Shown here piece after piece: positions 20,889-32,800 of a stretch of 64,000 nucleotides of DNA. The stretch is from positions 556,001 through 620,000 of the forward strand of contig JAEMWC010000127.1 in the NCBI GenBank assembly GCA_016490735.1, written 5' to 3'. The stretch comes from Pachyseris speciosa (Eukaryota; Cnidaria; Anthozoa; Scleractinia; Pachyseridae). The position numbers were made by a program, and so were the translations under genes. How positions within the stretch are numbered: position 1 is the stretch's first letter; each line of letters begins with the position of its first letter. The notes beneath the pieces were generated by a model. It saw only the letters and a list, made by a program, of their open reading frames with translations, searched no databases and was not told the DNA's origin.

Positions 20889-23800
20889 GTAAATCCGTCC
20901 TTTGTTGCTGATACTTTCAAGGTTAGCGGCCCCGTAAATTGTGCTTAATTAATTAAAGCCTGGTTTCCATATGATTTCGCCATGATCGGCGATCGGTCTG
21001 CGTCACGTTGCCGACATGGAAACATGTGTCCCTGGCGTCTGCGGTGGTCTGCGACACACGGTCGGGGTGATCGGGAAAGTAGAACCCGTTCTACTTTCCG
21101 ATCGCAGACCATTAAGATCATATGGAAACCATGCAGGCTTTGGCTTTGATATGTATGCATGAGCCTAAGGTCGCTTAAGGTAATTCCGCTGAAAAGGATG
21201 TACTATTAAGATTTTTTTCAGACTGGGCACAATTGATAGTCATGTATAGGACATTGAAAAAATGCAATAAAAAGATGGGGTCACCGTGCTTGTTTTCGCC
21301 CTGCATACTCGCATACTTGCATACTTTTTACGGAGTTGTGCGAGAAATGTTTGAAGCAATTGCACAACTGAAGAAAGCTGTTATTATGTAGCAAACTCTA
21401 TGAATAGTGATGAAAACTAGAGTCTAATTGTTTTTCTGGGCTATATTCTTTTAGTATTGTGATTTCAAATTGCCTGATCTTGCAAATAATGTGAGGAAAC
21501 TGGACCACTTCGTCATCATCTCAAACTCCTTCCTGGCTCCAAATGCAGAGTTTCACCCCATTTGTATATAAATAATCCAACTTCTACTATTAAACTTTTT
21601 TCCTCCTTAAAATATGTTTTTCGTGTGCCTATTACAAGTACATAACACCAATAAAAAAGGGGGGTCACCGTGCTCGTTTCTTTACAAAACGACAACAAAG
21701 GGAAAATTTCAACTGAAAAAGCTCAATGTCAAGGCAAATTTGCAATGTTTCTAGTGTACGTGCTAAGTGACACCATAAATTATACGCAGTAAGGATGCGC
21801 CATACAATTGAGAGGAATCACCTTAAGGTAATTCCCCTGAAAAGGATGTCCTATTAAGATTTTTTTCAAACTTGGCACAATTGATATCCATACATAGGAC
21901 ATTAAAAAACGCAATAAAAAGATGGGGTCACCATGCTTGTTTTTGCCCTGCATGCGTGTTTTTCTGAGTGTTTTTACGTAGATGCACGAGAAATGTTCGA
22001 AACTTGAACAACTGAAAAAAATTGTTATTATGTAGCAAAAACTATGAATAGTAGTGAAACCCAGAGGCTAATTGTGTGTCTGGGCTATAATCTTTCAGTA
22101 TAACGATTTGAAATTGCCCGATCTTGTAAATAATGTGAGAAAAGTGGACCACTGCGTCATCATGTCATCCTCCTCCCTGGCTCCAAATGCAGAGTTTCAC
22201 GTCATTTATATGGAAATAATCTAACTTCTACTATTAAACTTTTTTTCTCCTTGAAATATGTTTTCCGTGTGCCTATTACAAGTAAATAACACCAATAAAA
22301 AAGGGTGGTCACCGTGCTCATTTCTTTGCAACACAAGGACAAAGGGAAAATTTCAGTAACAAAGCTCATTTTCAAGGCAAATATGCCATGTTTTTAAGGT
22401 GTGCGCGCCAAATGACGCCATAAATTATGTGCAGTAAGGATGCGCCATGCAATAGTGAGTAATCACCTTAAGTGAAAGGTGATTTCCAGTCCGTACTGCC
22501 AGTCTCAGCATCCCAATGTTTGTGAGTCTCACTCATTGGAATTCGAATCGATGTTATTTGTTACGAACCACTTACTTTATAGTTGAGGCATTTTAAATTC
22601 TTTTCCCAACTGTTTCTTTGATTTTTACAGCTACGAAGTTGTTTTCTCTGGTGATATAGGAAAGAACGAAGCATAAAAGGTTTGCATCAACAATGGCAGG
22701 GGTATAGAATGGGAAAATCCGAGACTCGCCGAGACGCCGAGACCCTCATTTAAAATCCAAGACCGAGACTTAAGTATTTTTTTCAAATCTGAGCCCGAGA
22801 CGTTGCGGTTTGGAAAATTACGAGCCCGAGACGCCGTGATCTGGAAATCCAAGCTCAAGACTTTCACAGCAAGTTCTAGAAATAGTTTATTGATAAATCG
22901 GAACCGGTTGGTTTCGTATTTAAGTTATTAACTTAATTAAAAACAGTCACAGGTACCGCGCAACTACTTATTAGCCAGCTTAGTTATATGAAGTAACCTC
23001 ACGCGTTTTGTTGTGGTTTTAAATGTCACCATTTATAGCTATCTATTGTGTTTGGTCATCACAAAACACTTCTCCCAGGGGATAAGTGACTTACTTTCTC
23101 ACCTGAAAAGTCTGTCAGGGCTTCTCTTGCTAGCACGCACGAGTTGCCGGTGAGTATCCCCGTGATATGTGAATCCCCATACACAAAAAAAAAAAAAAAA
23201 AAAAAAAAAACTGGTGAGCAGCACTTAGAGACCAACGGGACAGACAACGCTAACAAAATCAATGCGTGCGCTCTGATTGGCCAATCAGCTATGGTTTGTT
23301 GTTCCAGTAAACTCCTGGAAATTTTGCATGTCTTTTGGATTATTATATAAAAGCAATATACCATTATATAAAAGCAATATACACTTGAAGAATCCGTAAA
23401 TCACTCGCCTGCGGCTTGTGATTTACTAATTCTGCGAGTGTTCTTCCAACATCCGGAGTAACAGTACAGATGACTGCATTAAATTTTACTTGTACATGCA
23501 CCATAAGTAAGACTAGCGCAACGTTTTTAGATTGATAAGGATCCTTCGTGCCCTAAGCCACTTAACAAGTATTTATATACACCATATGAATCATTTCACC
23601 CCACTAGCAATAAGCGAGCGCGCTTTCATCACCGGGGAGCTTATTAGATATGCTAGAAATAGTTCTAAGTTTCTAGAATTCCAGAATACACGTAATTTGT
23701 TCTGGAAAAGACTTAGGCATAGGGGTTATAGTGCCAAGTTTTTACTTCCCTTATTCCGGGAAATTATACAGCAATCATCAAAGATGGCTTAAAACTAAGA

Positions 23801-26800
23801 CACGAGGTAGTAAGACTAATAAGGACTTAGTAGTTTTTAAGACTACTTATAACTGCTTGTACTGCAAGTATCAAAAGGGTTATAGAGAAACATCTTCCTA
23901 ACCTTAAGTGCATAGTTTGCTACAAAACAACGCCCACACTTAAAGCTACTTAAGAATCTGTGTACTGTAGTTAATCTTTTTGGGGTCTCGGGTTAAATAC
24001 TGAGCATAATTTCATTGCCTGAAAAGAATCAGTTTTGAGCATAATACTTGATTTTTACTGCAGGAATTAACGAGCAGAATTTCAAGCCTACATGTTTCAC
24101 CGTAATGATTGTGATATTCAGGAAGCCGTTCATCGCAGTTATTCTTTGTTTTGTTGTTGTTTTAGGGCGGTTCATTCAAACTAAACTTTCGCTTGGCTTT
24201 AGAGACTGTGAGATTCAAATTTCAAAATACGAGATTCTGAGACCCTCTTTATCTTTTTTGTGAGCCTGAGATTCCGAGACTCTAGTTTCAGACAACGAGA
24301 TTCCGAGACTAGCCGAAAATTTGCCGAGACCCATCATTTTTCAAGGACCATTCTATACCCCTAATGGCGGTTGACATGAAACTTTGAATTTACTTCATGT
24401 AAGTGATTGTGAAACATTACATTTTGTGACGTCTTACATGAATAAAAAAAAAACGTAAACAAACTCTTGAGACTGTGCAGTACAGACTGGAAATCACTTT
24501 TAAGCTTAAGCCCTGGCCAATTAAACACTCGTAACATTTCAACGCAATCTCTTGAAATATTGTTGCATCATGTTGTTACAATGTTGTGAAGGGGCCGGCA
24601 AAATGCACACAACATTTCAACCCAACATTTTATGGGTTGTCGATGTTTATGTGCCAACACCTTCTAACATGTTGCAATATGTTGCAACAGGGTGGCCAAA
24701 CATGTGCAGCATGTTGTGTTCTGGCACTTTGAAATAGCAGATCGACCTAGCACGCATGCCCTAGTGCAACAATGTTGCGTGAATGTGGCCAAACGAGTAC
24801 AACATCATGCAACATCCAAAATATTGCCTGAAAATTTTGACCGTTTTCAAATTTGAGCCAACACAATCCAACATGTTGCAACATATCACAACACGGTGGC
24901 CAAACGGGTGCAACATGTTGTTCCCAACAATGTTGCAAGATGTTGGGTTGAAATGTTGGAAGCATTTGGCTGGTGCTTTGGATGTATTTACGTGTGTTAA
25001 GCTTGTGCTTATACAACAGAATGACATGATAGCATCTAAATTAGCTGCATAATGAAAGGAATGAAAGAAACATGTAGACTTTTCTTCTCTGAATTTTTAC
25101 TTCATTCATCTTTTTGCCCATTGAAGACCACAGTTCTAGTGGTCGAAAGCTCGCAATTTTTAATATTTTTAGCCAGAGAACGTCCATTCAAGTTTTTAAC
25201 AATAATATAATTATTTATTAAATCCTAATTAATAGGGCAAATTTCTTGAAATCTTGTGGCAATTTTCTTGGTGGAGACCAGAAGAGGATTTAGCTGTTCT
25301 ATATGAAGGTCTCCCTCCAAATGTTAGCTGCTCTAAAATATCGAGGACTGATCAAGTTTTATTGTGAAGTTACCAGTTTCAACCATTGTTGTTATGCTCT
25401 TGACCGTAACAAGTTTTAATCCTTAAAAGTCGGTTTATAAGTGTGTTTTCAAACCATTTTCCACTGCAGAAGCTCCCAGGTTGGTATCATTAAAGGAGCA
25501 CTGTCATGATATTTTGGGTCATTATTACATGTATAAATGGCAGGAACAACAATGAAAGCGGCAGGAAGTTCTCTTAAAAAAGCCTACCTGTAACGATTTC
25601 TGCCGTGTTTGCAGCCATTACAATTTTCTTGTAACTGTAATTACGGGGATTTTAAGCAAAGAGTTTCTACAGAAAATCTCTATGAGATCTAAAATCTCTA
25701 CGAGATCTAAGCAAACTCAGTCTTGAGTGTGAGCAATCTTCTTCACTCTCGTCCTGAGCGTGTGAGAATTATGCACCAGGAAAATTTGTACTGTAACTGC
25801 ACTGTTTTGTTTTTCTTTCAAGGAAATCTTAGTGCACAAACTAGGCCACAAAGTTGTCCGAATTCTGCCAGTGAGTCTTCACCGACCCGCAAACGAGAGG
25901 TTTAAACGCATGGTACGGTGCATTCCCCTTCTTCAAATTCTGCCACCTCAAAATAAATTAGACTGGATTTGTTGCTGGAAAATAAACCTGAAGCGAGAAA
26001 GGCGAGGAGGTCCATAAATTATGGCCCTAATCTTGAATGAAACTGAAAAACTAACTATTAGTAAAGACAACTGTAATCTGCACCGAGTCGATGTTATTAT
26101 GAGTGTTGACAGCGGCTTGTGTATAAGAAAGAACCAATCAGAGTTTTGCGCTTGGAATGTACGCGCTAATTCATTCAAACTCCTTGGCTTTGTCTGTAGT
26201 CTCTACAGTTTTCAGCGCTCCCCTCGCATCGCATCTCCTTGCAACTTCGCGTGCATGTGCCTTTTGACCACCCCACAATCCATTGCCGAAATTAGAGACT
26301 ACTCGCAGTCTACCTTTGTCACAGAGTGATCATAATCTCAGACAAAGGAAAACAACAACTAAGCTGCTTTGAAAATTTTTAAACTTAAGAAAAATTTGAA
26401 CCACAACATCTACATACAGTATATAATATATATTTTTTTCCAACCCTATTGCAGCCAGAGGCTAAGTTAGAACTAGGGCCCATTTCTTTTAATATGGATA
26501 AATTATTATAGTTTCTCATGGTTTCTTTAATACATAGAAGGATTGTTACTCTATAGAAAAAAGATGTTAGGCCAGGCTTGAAATCTAAAAGATCTCGAAA
26601 TGTTTTCTCTTGCACCAACCTCTCCCCCCCCAACATTCACCCACTTCTCCTCCCTAAATTGATGCAACCATCCCCTCCAGATGAAATCCACTACCTCCTA
26701 GAAAATCATCCCAGCTCCTCACTAGCAGTAACAATGACAACTATGGAAGCTATGACAAAAACCTTTGGTTTCCACAGAAGTTTATGGAAGATTGGGTGAA

Positions 26801-29800
26801 AAAGTTTATGAATGATTACTTTATTTCTTGGATTTTTCAAAAAAAAAAAATGGCTTGAAATATTAGTGTCTTTTACCCAGGAGATTTGTTGACCCCATAT
26901 GGGAAACCAGGAGATTCACTTTGTGAGTTGGATATATTTAACAATTGAAGGGTTTGGTGCAAAAAGGGCATAAGTGACAATTTTGACCATTTTTTTATGT
27001 CGTCCAAATAAGCTGAATTTTTGCATGTGGCCTTTGATTCAATAGAAAGACAATGCCCTGTCCTGCCCTTTCAATCCCCAGGTGAGTAAGCAAACACTTA
27101 GGCAATGTGATTAAATGGAACTCAGTACCCATCAAGGCTTCAACCTTGAAAGGTTCGTATCATTGAATCAATGTTTTAATGGCCAAACGTATAGTCTATG
27201 TCACACTATCAAACAATAAGTCCCTTCAAAACGTGTCCAATTTCAGTTTTACTCTTCAAGGTAATCCACGCAGGAAAACTGTGCTAAGTGACTTGTTGAA
27301 TGTGTTTTTTGGCCCGTGTTTTCTCGAAAACTGAACGCAAAACAGTAAAAACAAATACAGGGCAACGTTGTTCTATTGAATCAAAGGCCACGTGCAACAA
27401 TTCAGCTAATTTCAGGGGTTAATTTAATAAAACTTTTACACTTGTAATCTACCAGTCGGACCATTGTATTTACAAGCGCAGATGGAAATGAGTTTAATAA
27501 ACATCGTTACAAGTCCAGGTTACAGTGTCCGACTTGTAATTACAGGTGTAGCGCTACACGTGGAAAAGATGGTAAGTATCCAATTTAATAAAACTTTTAC
27601 AGGAGTCCGACTTGTATTTTTACAAGGGTTCAACTTGTAAATCACAAATGCAAAATACAAGTCGCATGTCACTTGTAAACATCGAGTTCGACTTCTAAAA
27701 AGGACGCGTTTCCGACCGTTGTTTCTCAGTCTTCAGAAAAAAAACACTAATAAACCACAGGGAGCTCAGAAAATAGGCTCTGTATTCCCATTTAGTCACA
27801 AGGCAGCCCAAAAATACGATTCACATTGTAGCAAACCACTGGGAAGTGGCATTTTCTTTTCCAACTCAAAATCAGACAATGGAGGACAGATGTTCTTAGG
27901 ACAATTCCAGGAATTCCCCCCCCCCCCCCCACCACCCCAGGCAATGCTGAAAAGCTCTCAGCGACCATTGACACTTCTTTTGCTTGGCTAATGTCTGTCC
28001 AATGCTCCCAGTTCAACATTGTTTGGGAGGGAGGGGGGATTGGAGTGAATTTTGCTCTTATCACGTTGACTATCCCAACACTTTCAGCCCGCATTGTAGT
28101 TCAAAGAAATTGGACACAACGATAACGTTATTATCTGCAGGGTAAGCAGTCGCTCCGGTTCGCCAGTGTTGGGATAGGGCTAGTGCCGCGGGGTAGGGTT
28201 TAAGGGTTTCTGGGTCTAAGATGAGTTACCTCTTTCGATACGGCTTTAGAATCTGAGTTTGTACACAAAGATTTTTATTCTAGTTTTACATCATACGAGA
28301 GTTCTTTCCCTTTTGAAAACGCTTTTTTGGTTTGAGCATGAAACACAATAATGATAATAGCATTCTCATTTCTCTCCCACCCCGCAAATACGCTCGCAGA
28401 ATAGAAAGCGCTGGAGTAGCGTAGCCAGTCAGAGAACGGCATTCGTGATAGAACCACAGCCAGCTATCTATGTTCACGCCAACGCCGTTAAATTGAGTGC
28501 AAATCGTTTCCGGCCACGCTTCCTGTTTTGCCTTCTTTGTCACTGTTGGCAAAAATGGCGCCAAAACTATCATTTTGTGGTCCTTCATGAGCTGGGCTAA
28601 AAGCAACTTTTGTTGTTTGGATAACATGCTCAACGATTTTCTCAAGAATATAACTGAGAACGAAGGAAGCAAAGCCGCATATATTGAAAGAACAGCAGGG
28701 ATTTTGCATATGTAAAAAGTACACATGCATTCAAGTGGAGTTTACAGTTGTAAGGCTACAATAATATTGTAATTTACACTTGTATCCTGACTCGGGATAC
28801 ACGTGTAAATTCCAGTGTGGAAAATTCTGCTATTAAATCCTTGTATTTACAAGTCGGACTTTACATGTGTAAATTACACGTGCAAAAACTGCAAGTGTAA
28901 TTTCTTTGTTAAATTGACCCCAGGATGACATAAAAAACAACCAAAATCATCACTTACACCCTTTTTGCACCAGGCCCTTCATGATCAATTACCCTGTGAA
29001 AATCATGGAGAATAAATTCACCTGGTACTTAGCCTACTGTGCAAGACCATAGGTCAATTTGGTTAAAATCAGGCTCATGATTGAACACATTTAACTACCC
29101 ATACAAAGGCTGTGACTAAAAGTGGGACGGGGACGTGGGACTTGGGACGCGAGGACACGGGGATGCCGGGGCGTGGGACTCGGGGACGTGGGACTCGGGA
29201 CGCGGGGACACGGGGATGTGGGACTTGGGGACGTGGGGATGCGGGGACGTGGGGACGTGGGACTTGGGGACGTAGGACTCGGGGACGCCGGGGCGTGGGA
29301 CTCGGGGACGCGAGGATGTGATAAACAAACAACACCCGAATTTTCCGCTGAATTTGCAATTTACAGTTCTCGGTGGTTAAGAGAAAGGTATTACATGATG
29401 GAGTTTGTCAGCAGACCAGTAGCCATCGACCTTGTTCTGCCGGATATGTTTGCTTGCCTATTTTACCGTGAGAGCCCTGGGAACACAATGGCTTCAGCAC
29501 AGGGGATCTTATACCTCGTGGGCAGCCATGGAGGACTTTCCTGGTAAGTAACTGTGTTTTCTTGTTAATCCTTTGACATCCGTGCCTTATGCTTGCTACT
29601 TTCGATGCTGATGTTTACTTCAGGAAAACTGTTGTCCAAAAATGCATATTTCTTTGATTTTTTTTATTTTTCTTTAGTAAATGATCCATTCCAGTTCCTA
29701 TCGAAATCTCAAACAATAATTTTTGTACATTTCTTCGGATTCTTAACATGTACTTTTCTCCGGTTTTCACTCACTTTCCAGCTCGAGATCATTACGAGAG

Positions 29801-32800
29801 TTATCTGCACATTCTAGGAATGAAAATCAAAGAAATATGCATTTTTGGACAACAGTTTTCCTGAAGTAAACATCAGCATCGAAAGTAGCAAGCATAAGGC
29901 ACGGATGTCAAAGAATTAACAAGAAAACACAATTACCAGGAAAGTCCTCCTTGGCTGCCCACGAGGTTTAAGACCCCCTGTGCTGAAGCTATTGTGTTCC
30001 CAGGGCTCTCACGGTAAAATAGGCAAGCAAACATATCTGGCAGAACAAGGACGATGGCTACTGGTCTGCTGACAAACTCCATCATGTAATACCTTTCTCT
30101 TAACCACCGAGAACTGTAAATTGCAAATTCAGCAAAACATTCGGGTGTTGTTTGTTTATCACGTCCAGCAGAAAATTCGGGTGTTGTTTATCACGTCCTT
30201 GCGTCCCCAAGTCCCGCGTCCCCACGTCCCCGAGTCCCACGTCCCTGTGTCCCCGAGTCCCACGTCCCACGTCCCCGAGTCCCACATCCCCGCGTCCCCG
30301 AGTCCCACGTCCCCGAGTCCCATGTCCCTGTGTCCCCGCGTCCCCGAGTCCCATGTCCCGGCGTCCCCATGTCCTCGCGTCCCAAGTCCCACGTCCCACG
30401 TCCCCATCCCACTTTTAGTCACAGCCCCATACAAATATATTTTAATGTGATGTAAGAAGGAAATGTGAAAATAAAGTATTGTTGTTGTTGCATTGATCAC
30501 AAAATAGAATTTACTGGGTTTGTTACAAAATGCTGGAGAAGCTGCTGTGTTTCTACATGACGTGCACAAAATTATGAATATTGCAGCATGTCTGTTGAGT
30601 ATGTGCACAACAAATAATGAGAGTGCCATGGCCATATTTTAAGATCGTCACAATAAGTTGAATGATGATTATGGAAGATATATCTACATTGTAGTATCTA
30701 TTAGTGATATATGTACTATATAATAAAGAGATGTAAAACGTGCTGCATGAGTGCATAGTTGCATAGAAGGGCTCGGAGCATAACCATCCTATGTCGAATT
30801 TTGAGTCGTTTTTCGATTTTGCTTGGATTTGTCTGAATTTCTGCATGTGAACTGCAATTCGATGGAAACACATTGTATGGTATTTTTTTGACTGATTCAT
30901 CCAGAATCCAGAAATGCATTTTTTCTTACTAAGAAGATGTAATGCAACTTGCAAACCACTCCCATGGAAGGTTGGTTTCTTGGTGTACGTAAGAAAAAAT
31001 GCATTTCTGGATTCTGGATGAATCAGTCAAAAAAATACCATACAATGTGTTTCCATCGAATTGTAGTTCACATGCAGAAATTCAGACAAATCCAAGCAAA
31101 ATCGAAAAACAACCCAAAATTCGACATAGGATGGTTATGCTCCGAGCCCTTCAATTGAAGTGAAGCTCATTTGCATGCGTACCGTATTAATATTCATACG
31201 TGAATTATGTGAACATTTGTGAGGGGTACAACTAAAACTGGACGTGAAATGATTGACGGGTAGAAAGGATTGTTTGATAGTGTGACGTAGACTATAAATT
31301 TGGCGGTTAAAACATCGATTAAGCTCATCGGATACGAAACTTACGTGAGTGCTGGAACTGCGGATCGCTACGTATTAACTGCATTATCGGTTTGCCTTCC
31401 CGCTTGGTGATCGAAAGACGTCATGAAAAGTCTGGAGATCCGCAAGTTCTTAACGCTTCTGAAAGAATCCAGTTAGCGTTTTCTCTGTGCTTACCAAATC
31501 ACGATGAGATATTAGCGTTTTGGGGTGCAGAGTAGAAGCCAGGCGGAAAAAGTCTGAAAACAACTCTCGCCTCAAAAGCGGCGCGTCGTTGCTAGTCTTG
31601 TTCCATTTCTCAAAGGTTGCGGTGCTAAAAGCTGGGAAAGCGAGAGTGGTTTTTGGACTTATAGGCGAAAAGTGTATGTTTGAAGAGTTGTTGTTCTTCG
31701 CACTTGGAGCAGACAATGATCCCAGAATTCATTGCGGTCAAACAGGGCGCTGTCTGAAGTCAAAAGGGAGTTTAAGAAACTAGGACGCGACGGCAACGAA
31801 AACGTCATTTCAAACTATATCCTCTCGTTATTGTAGCACTTTCGCGATTATTCCAGTGTGTTCAACTTGTAAAATGTCGACGAACTATTCAGGAACTAAA
31901 TTTCCATGACCGGCGTTGAAGTAAAGAAAAAGAAAGAAAAATTTGCATCATGTGCTCACGTTCTCGCCAAAACCTCAAATTTGTTCATTTCACGTTGTTG
32001 TTGAGAACGTGAACCATGATGGCAAATTTTTCTTTCTTTTTCTTTACTTTAACGCCGCTCATAGAAATTTAGTTCCTGGATAGTTCGCCGACATTTTACA
32101 AGATGAACAAATTGGAATAATTGCGAAAGTGCTCTAATAAAGAGAAGGTATATTTTGAAATGACGTTTTCGTTGCCGTCGCGTCCTCATTTCTTAAACTC
32201 CCTAAAAACTCTCGCGCGGGGCGGTGGGTTGGGGAAGATTACTTGTTTTTAGTTAAAACTCTACCTTATAAAATAACTTTGAAAACTGTCTAGCTGCTGC
32301 ACCGAGGTTTCCATTGTTCATTAATTTTGAAGAGCGCATTTTTTGAAACCAATCGTGACATGAAATCGCAGCTTGCTTTTACTGTTAGCCGTGGAATAGT
32401 TAGTCGAACTTCGGAAACGCTACCGAAAATTCATTCGGCTCGAAGTGAAGTCTGCCCGTTTTCGATGAGTATCTTGAACACAATCCATGGAAAAGAGTTG
32501 CATTGGCGCGCACGGCAAACATTCAAAGCAATATTAAGCGGTACTCCTCGCGATTCGTCTGTGTGAATCAGATGTACGTAAACAACGGATTATAACGTGA
32601 ACGATCGCCGCAGTTAGGAACACAACTTAAGCAGTAGTGAAACCAAATAAAAAAACAAACAAACAAAAACAAAACAAAACAAAACAAACGGAAAAAAAAA
32701 AACCCGCTTGTACGGGATTCGAACCAACAACCTCTGCGAGACCGGTGAATTGCCGTAACATCCGCGCTTGTTGGTTCGTGACATATCCGTGACTGATGAA

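Larger units (their letters stand above)
22698..24362. mobile_element. 1665-bp TIR transposon with AATGGC target duplication
   Basis: Perfect ends AGGGGTATAGAATGG and CCATTCTATACCCCT, flanked by AATGGC on both sides (22692-22697, 24363-24368). Inside both ends are arrays of GAGACTC/CCGAGAC words (22720-22860 and 24200-24330). No transposase. The interior carries a 27-base poly-A tract and a captured PLE-like coding fragment (23590-23790). Confidence 0.85.
26946..28981. mobile_element. Foldback element of the P family, split by insertion
   Basis: The left arm TGAAGGGTTTGGTGCAAAAA is mirrored by TTTTTGCACCAGGCCCTTCA at the right end. A further inner block (GCATGTGGCCTTTGATTCAA, AGACAATGCCCTG) is mirrored at 27345-27410. 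Layout and words (TGAAGGG, GCATAA, GAATTTTTGCATGTG, ATTCAATAGAAA) parallel the palindrome P of the tandem array at 30.8-40.9 kb, so this is an older relative. Its right arm is broken at 27415 by a 1.5-kb insertion. Confidence 0.7.

Noticed and set aside
21178..22470. Regular repeats considered as a CRISPR-like array
   Set aside because: Only two long diverged units in an animal genome; no short direct repeats with unique spacers and no cas genes.
24747..25052. Three ~89-codon ORFs rich in Cys/Met/Gln
   Set aside because: Overlap on both strands within the ATGTTGCAACA repeat; artefacts of palindromic words.
29112..30412. GTWDSGTRG-type ORFs that look like a repeat protein
   Set aside because: They come from the GGGACGTGGGACTCGGGGAC minisatellite in both arms of the palindrome and appear in several frames and both strands.
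32703..32766. Functional tRNA gene
   Set aside because: A good T-loop but the acceptor and T stems do not pair and no proper anticodon arm forms.
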